Positions 32,689 through 33,006 of a DNA stretch of 33,006 bases are shown one piece after another. Source of the DNA: Brumimicrobium ulvae (GTDB taxonomy: Bacteria; Bacteroidota; Bacteroidia; Flavobacteriales_D; Crocinitomicaceae). Under the pieces are notes generated by a model. That model did not search any database, was not told where the DNA came from, and saw only the letters and a list, made by a program, of their open reading frames with translations. Every line of letters starts with the position of its first letter. Position 1 is the first letter of the stretch. Both the position numbers and the translations under genes were made by a program. The DNA lies in the NCBI RefSeq assembly GCF_947504225.1, contig NZ_CANNGT010000017.1:1-33006 (forward strand), in the 5' to 3' direction.

Positions 32689-33006
32689 CAACGAAGTTTA
32701 AAATTGGATTGAGAGATCTTTTTGTTTTATCAGTTTAATCGAAGGTAAGTGTTTGTAAATGCTTGTTATCGGATATCGACAAGGAGGTTTTTTTTGTGAT
32801 TGGGCCTGTAACTGCTCTCACTTTAGAGGGTTAGAAGGGCGAAGTGCTTGAAATTAATGTTATATTTGGTAAAAAGATATAGGCGATATATGCGTAATTG
32901 CGTATAGCCAATTGTTGAACTAAACCGATTTGAAAATCGGTAATTTCCCATACTCACCTCATTGACATAAATTTATGGAAGTATTAATCCATAAAATTTA
33001 TCAAAA
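32689..33006. other. Intergenic right end of window
   Basis: No gene is supported. The stretch contains a perfect palindromic hairpin ACCGATTT/AAATCGGT near 32924-32941 and an inverted repeat TTTATGGA (32972-32979) with TCCATAAA (32988-32995). The latter extends imperfectly through AT pairs to 33000, so it may be a terminator or the start of a structure running off the window. Confidence 0.4.

Noticed and set aside
1..33006. CRISPR arrays, tRNA and rRNA genes
   Set aside because: No regularly spaced repeats, cloverleaf-like sequences or rRNA signature stretches were seen by eye; a tRNA or covariance scan would settle it.

Overview
The window is typical Bacteroidetes chromosome, most likely order Flavobacteriales (Crocinitomicaceae or Cryomorphaceae-like; the family is a guess). 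Four signs support this. The DNA is AT-rich. A type IX secretion (T9SS) C-terminal sorting domain is present. Families largely confined to the phylum occur (DUF4301, DUF5606, an NDDGSC-type lipoprotein). Several genes are preceded by the Bacteroidetes -7 promoter element TAnnTTTG at a sensible distance.

Layout. 1-500: remnant of a four-helix-bundle (23S rRNA intervening-sequence type) gene, then AT-rich spacer. 501-5873: recJ on the plus strand, converging on a minus-strand unit of MORN-repeat lipoprotein, dnaG and an MscS channel. 5925-7247: PlsC-like acyltransferase. 7248-7646: intergenic DNA with a nested palindromic element and a strong terminator. 7647-13627: a phosphate block with a PhoB/PhoR-type pair, a divergent OprO/P-like porin, and a Na/Pi cotransporter with an extra N-terminal FN3-like domain and a C-terminal PhoU domain. 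Promoters of both transport genes carry similar 7-4-7 TTAA repeats, so a local Pho regulon is inferred. 13668-17160: Cys-rich hypothetical, SAM methyltransferase, DUF4301 protein and a membrane-anchored hypothetical. 17157-19672: NarL-type regulator overlapping its TPR histidine kinase. 19861-23908: beta-barrel protein, beta-helix lipoprotein, MarC-like membrane protein and a probable secreted beta-propeller. 23969-28225: two divergent S8 subtilases, one with a T9SS tail. 28286-30642: DUF5606 protein with a histone-H1-like tail, and an M3 oligoendopeptidase.

The most unusual locus is at the right end. A diverged copy of the last ~120 codons of the M3 peptidase gene (32326-32688) lies 1.7 kb downstream of the intact gene. 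A very AT-rich spacer and a lone TPR gene sit between the two copies. This looks like a small insertion that left a displaced gene end, or a collapsed tandem paralogue. Other points worth checking are the loss of three of four zinc ligands in DnaG, two structured intergenic elements (7440-7620 and 11140-11310) and the putative Pho boxes. No rRNA, tRNA, CRISPR array or complete insertion sequence was seen.
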